64,000 nt of DNA from Undibacterium parvum. Its GTDB lineage: Bacteria > Pseudomonadota > Gammaproteobacteria > Burkholderiales > Burkholderiaceae_D. How positions within the stretch are numbered: position 1 is the stretch's first letter; every line of letters begins with the position of its first letter. Both the position numbers and the translations under genes were made by a program. Of the stretch, positions 62,009-64,000 are shown piece by piece. The stretch covers positions 2,542,001-2,606,000 of the forward strand of contig NZ_CP034464.1 in NCBI RefSeq assembly GCF_003955735.1, read 5' to 3'. The notes beneath the pieces were generated by a model that saw nothing but the letters and a program-made list of their open reading frames with translations, had not been told where the DNA came from and ran no database searches.

Positions 62009-62146
62009 TTCAAAAACAGAGTCAAAAAAGAGTCAAAAACAGAGTCAAAAACAGAGTCAAAAACAGAGTCAAAAACAGAGTCAAAAACAGAGTCAAAAAC
62101 AGAGTCAAAAACAGAGTCAAAAACAGAGTCAAAAACAGAGTCAAAA
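62009..62146 (+). repeat. 12-bp tandem repeat array
   Basis: Nine consecutive identical units of AGTCAAAAACAG (62031-62138) plus imperfect units at both ends. As the unit is a multiple of three, all frames stay open (SQKQ, TESK and so on). The array sits in the spacer between arm A and arm B. Confidence 0.92.
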
Positions 62147-62223
62147 CCCCAGCTCGGTAGGTGCGATTAGCAAGGCGTAATCGCACGCACCTCGCTATGC
62201 CGCAGTGATTTTAAAAACCGACT

Positions 62224-62299
62224 CTGCCCACACGCATATCCCATGCGGCTCGCAGACCTATGTGCTTGAAGAGGCGCATGGAATATGCGCAGTGGCGCT
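62224..62299. repeat. Palindromic element copy 12, loop inverted relative to its flank
   Basis: Left arm ACGCATATCCCATGCG, right arm CGCATGGAATATGCGC, one C opposite A at the variable position. Its upstream flank matches that of copy 11, but the loop reads GCTCGCAGACC...CTTGAAGAGG, the reverse complement of the loop of copy 11. Confidence 0.88.
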
Positions 62300-62416
62300 G
62301 CCTGTTTTTAAATTTCATTCAGCGCAGCATGCGTACGATTACACTGCGCTAATCGTACCTACGCGGGCTTACGGAGACGCGCAAGTCGCACTACGGATGT
62401 TTTGACGTTCGCTTTC

Positions 62417-62649
62417 CGCATGTGGCGCTGCCGCTTGTGCATGGCAGAAAATGGATTAGAAATGAAGCTGTCTGAGCCGCAGGCGAGTTTGCTTCATTTC
62501 CCATTTTTTGACCTGCACAGGCGGGTACCCGCAGGGCAGCGACTTTGCGTCGCCTTCTTTTGCTTCCGTTTCTTGGCGAAGCAAGAAAAGGGAGTAGCCG
62601 CCGGTCTACCACCGGCCAGCAATCGCCCAGCTGCGACAGAAATACAAAC
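62417..62649 (-). repeat. Arm B of the 233-bp inverted repeat
   Basis: Reverse complement of arm A (61769-62001). It starts CGCATGTGGCGCTGCCGC and ends GACAGAAATACAAAC. The same length as arm A despite small indels suggests both derive from one element copied in opposite direction. Confidence 0.85.
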
Positions 62650-62680
62650 AAGACCACGCCACAGCAAAGCAAAAACAGCA

Positions 62681-62758
62681 TGCCGCCAGCGCGCATATTC
62701 CATGCGGCTCGCAGGCCAGTGTGCTTGAAGAAGCGCATGGAATATGCGCGTTGGCGTA
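62681..62758. repeat. Palindromic element copy 13
   Basis: Arms GCCAGCGCGCATATTCCATG and CATGGAATATGCGCGTTGGC pair with a single G-T. The loop GCTCGCAGGCC...CTTGAAGAAG has the same orientation as copy 12. It forms the right outer end of the composite island. Confidence 0.9.
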
Positions 62759-63013
62759 GCCTGTATTTGAAATTCCATGCGATGCAATGCGCTTGCGGCG
62801 ATTGACACCTACGCAAAGATAGTGAATGCCGGATTGATTGTTAAATTACTAGCTTTGCGGCAAACGCATCGTTTACAATCGCTCGTGCGGCCGCCACGAA
62901 GGCGGTTCAATCCAATCAGGTTTATCCGCCGCAAGCAGTCCGCGGATCTTATTTTGTGTTCCGGTGCGGCGGATATACGCTATTCGTTCGGCATCATAGG
63001 GGGCATCTCGATA

Positions 63014-63421
63014 GTGAAAGTAATCGAACCACAAGCAGACGAGTGTTCTCTAGAAGTTCAGGAAACACATCTCATCGCGTTTGCGAGAGCGTTCATCCTA
63101 GGCGATAGAGCCGAACGTTGGCTGCACATGACTGTTGAAAATCCCAAGAAGGCCAGGGTTGCCCTTGCAAAATTGCCTGAATCCTTAAACCCGCAGTTTT
63201 GCAAACGAATTTCCGGTGCCGATGCGTGGCCTGAGTCACTTACTGACCGGCTTGGTTCTGACCGAGGAGTCTATTTCAATGGCAAGGGTGCTGCTCGGCG
63301 CACAATCATTGCTCAGGCCGCAGCTATTCGGAACGATGCGGTCTTTTCTCTTGTGCCTGGTAAGTTAGCCGTCTGCTTCTTTCATGAAGGCTGGACATGG
63401 ATTTGTGAGTGTGGCCAATGA
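63014..63421 (+). CDS. Protein of unknown function
   Basis: A 135-residue soluble protein if translation starts at the GTG at 63014, which has AGGGGG about 10 nt upstream. A longer frame reaches back to 62777 but would translate repeat-derived sequence. The product has no signal peptide or membrane segment: VKVIEPQADECSLEVQETHLIAF, then WLHMTVENPKKARVALAKLPE and a C-terminal GKLAVCFFHEGWTWICECGQ. No family is recognised. It is followed by another unknown gene after about 100 bp, and both have codon use unlike the core genes, as in accessory DNA. Confidence 0.5.
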   Translation: MKVIEPQADECSLEVQETHLIAFARAFILGDRAERWLHMTVENPKKARVALAKLPESLNPQFCKRISGADAWPESLTDRLGSDRGVYFNGKGAARRTIIAQAAAIRNDAVFSLVPGKLAVCFFHEGWTWICECGQ

Positions 63422-63518
63422 TGCCCAACAGGATGATCGATAGGAAATCGCAAATGACGATTATATTTAAAATTATGGTAGTGGCGGCGATCCCGGCATA
63501 CCAGCGTTAGGCATCCTC

Positions 63519-64000
63519 ATGCGTCATCACGTCTTCAAATTCCTTGTTCTTATCGTCGCATTGCTGTCCGCATTCGCTTTGCAAGCCGCTGAGTTTGACG
63601 CCCATTTCCTTACCTACGATCACATGTCCTGCCCAAGCGAGCAGGATGTTGCTGAGTTGGCAGCAATACACGACGATATGGAACTCAGGCCTGCACTTGA
63701 GAGAAAGGTACTTTCGGGTGCGTGCACTGCTCCCAAGATAGCAATGCGGCAAATTGTTCAGCTTACGAAAAGGACGACAGTAGGCCGAGGTTTTTACTAT
63801 TGCTTCAAAGGGGTTGAATTTGAAGTGGTGAGCTACGATCCGCTTAGTCTTGTTGAGGTAATTAGGGACGAGATCGAATGCGCTCCAGCGTTTTTTGTGA
63901 CGACGCTTCGGACTGAACTTGCGCGACGAAAGGGCGACTTTGTGATCAAAGGCGAAGGACCGTTTGCGGTTAAAGCAAGGTGCGTTGAAGGCGGAACGGT
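63519..64000 (+). CDS. Secreted protein of unknown function (3' end outside window)
   Basis: The frame opens with ATG at 63519 and stays open to the window end (160 codons seen). The N-terminus RHHVFKFLVLIVALLSAFALQAAEF is a signal peptide with cleavage after QAA. The mature part has cysteines in HMSCPSEQD, GACTAPK, YYCFKGVE, IECAPAF and ARCVEGG, suggesting disulfides and a periplasmic or secreted place. No family is recognised. It probably belongs with the unknown gene just upstream. Confidence 0.6.
   Translation, partial: MRHHVFKFLVLIVALLSAFALQAAEFDAHFLTYDHMSCPSEQDVAELAAIHDDMELRPALERKVLSGACTAPKIAMRQIVQLTKRTTVGRGFYYCFKGVEFEVVSYDPLSLVEVIRDEIECAPAFFVTTLRTELARRKGDFVIKGEGPFAVKARCVEGGT

Larger units (their letters stand above)
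61621..62758. repeat. Composite repeat island (nested inverted, direct and tandem repeats)
   Basis: A gene-free region of about 1.1 kb. In order: a direct-repeat unit GTAGGTGCGATTAGCAAGGC (61621), palindrome 11, arm A, a 12-bp tandem array, the same direct-repeat unit (62157), palindrome 12, a related GTACGATTACACTGCGCTAA (62328), arm B (inverted copy of arm A) and palindrome 13. ORFs in it translate only repeats and are not considered genes. The remaining stretch to 63013 shows no recognised feature. Confidence 0.85.

Noticed and set aside
62009..62146. CRISPR-like array
   Set aside because: Units are 12 bp and directly contiguous without spacers, and no cas genes are near; it is a simple tandem repeat.
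61707..62816. Long overlapping ORFs on both strands within the repeat island
   Set aside because: They translate palindromes, inverted arms and the tandem array, have no ribosome-binding sites, and exist on both strands because the sequence is symmetric.
62777..63013. N-terminal extension of the unknown gene at 63014
   Set aside because: The extension begins in palindrome flank sequence and has Arg-rich low-quality composition; the GTG at 63014 has a ribosome-binding site.
1..64000. tRNA, rRNA or an origin of replication
   Set aside because: No cloverleaf with a CCA-type acceptor stem, rRNA signature or DnaA-box cluster was seen on either strand by reading.

Overview
This window looks like a chromosomal segment of a betaproteobacterium of the order Burkholderiales, most likely an Oxalobacteraceae member such as Undibacterium. 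That is an inference from protein resemblance, gene content (complete nos cluster, sulfate operon ending in cysB, ergothioneine genes, many PAS/Cache sensors) and the style of its intergenic repeats; no 16S gene is present. Coding density is high and codon use is mostly uniform, except for an AT-rich islet near 35.6-36.7 kb and two unknown genes at the right edge.

Layout. 0-1.5 kb: end of a membrane acyltransferase-like gene and an MFS transporter. 1.8-3 kb: an intact IS30-family element inserted inside a palindromic repeat. 3.1-6.9 kb: a GH46 chitosanase lipoprotein, an HD-GYP c-di-GMP phosphodiesterase and a thiolase. 7-10 kb: azlCD, a MarR regulator with two phased operators, a molybdopterin oxidoreductase and a thioesterase. 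10-15.4 kb: a multi-PAS histidine kinase, a CLC protein with fluoride-type (CLC-F) motifs, a small membrane protein and a second MFS protein. 15.5-18.1 kb: ergothioneine genes egtD-egtB plus a DUF427 gene. 18.4-20.9 kb: amino-acid binding protein, RidA and YceH. 21-29 kb: a signalling block of three large histidine kinases and a secreted single-Cache protein. 29.3-35.3 kb: a probable copper-acquisition cluster (DUF2946, TonB, TonB-dependent receptor, BNR protein, thioredoxin-like protein, PCu(A)C chaperone). 35.6-36.7 kb: AT-rich small-ORF islet bracketed by direct repeats. 36.9-44.1 kb: sulfate uptake operon with two binding proteins, a degenerate EAL protein, cysTWA and cysB. 44.3-48.4 kb: glpR divergent from glpD-glpT. 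48.4-59.1 kb: nitrous oxide reductase cluster nosZ-R-D-F-Y-L-L with a divergent cytochrome c and nosX. 59.5-61.6 kb: a CHASE4-GGDEF cyclase and a DUF3147 protein. 61.6-62.8 kb: a gene-free composite of nested inverted, direct and tandem repeats. 63-64 kb: two unknown genes, the last cut by the window end.

How the parts fit. The copper cluster could supply NosZ, whose CuA and CuZ centres are loaded with help from NosL and NosDFY. NosX is the flavin transferase for the SGAT motif in NosR. glpR is placed to repress glpD-glpT, and CysB to control sulfate uptake.

The most unusual feature is a dispersed palindromic element of about 75-100 bp, found at least 13 times in 64 kb and always between genes. 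Its arms are near-perfect inverted repeats (core GCGCATATTCCATGCG) that change together. The loop can sit in either orientation relative to the flank. One copy is split by the IS30 element, two copies bracket the AT-rich islet, and three build the 61.6-62.8 kb composite. A second family occurs at 23.4 and 61.1 kb.
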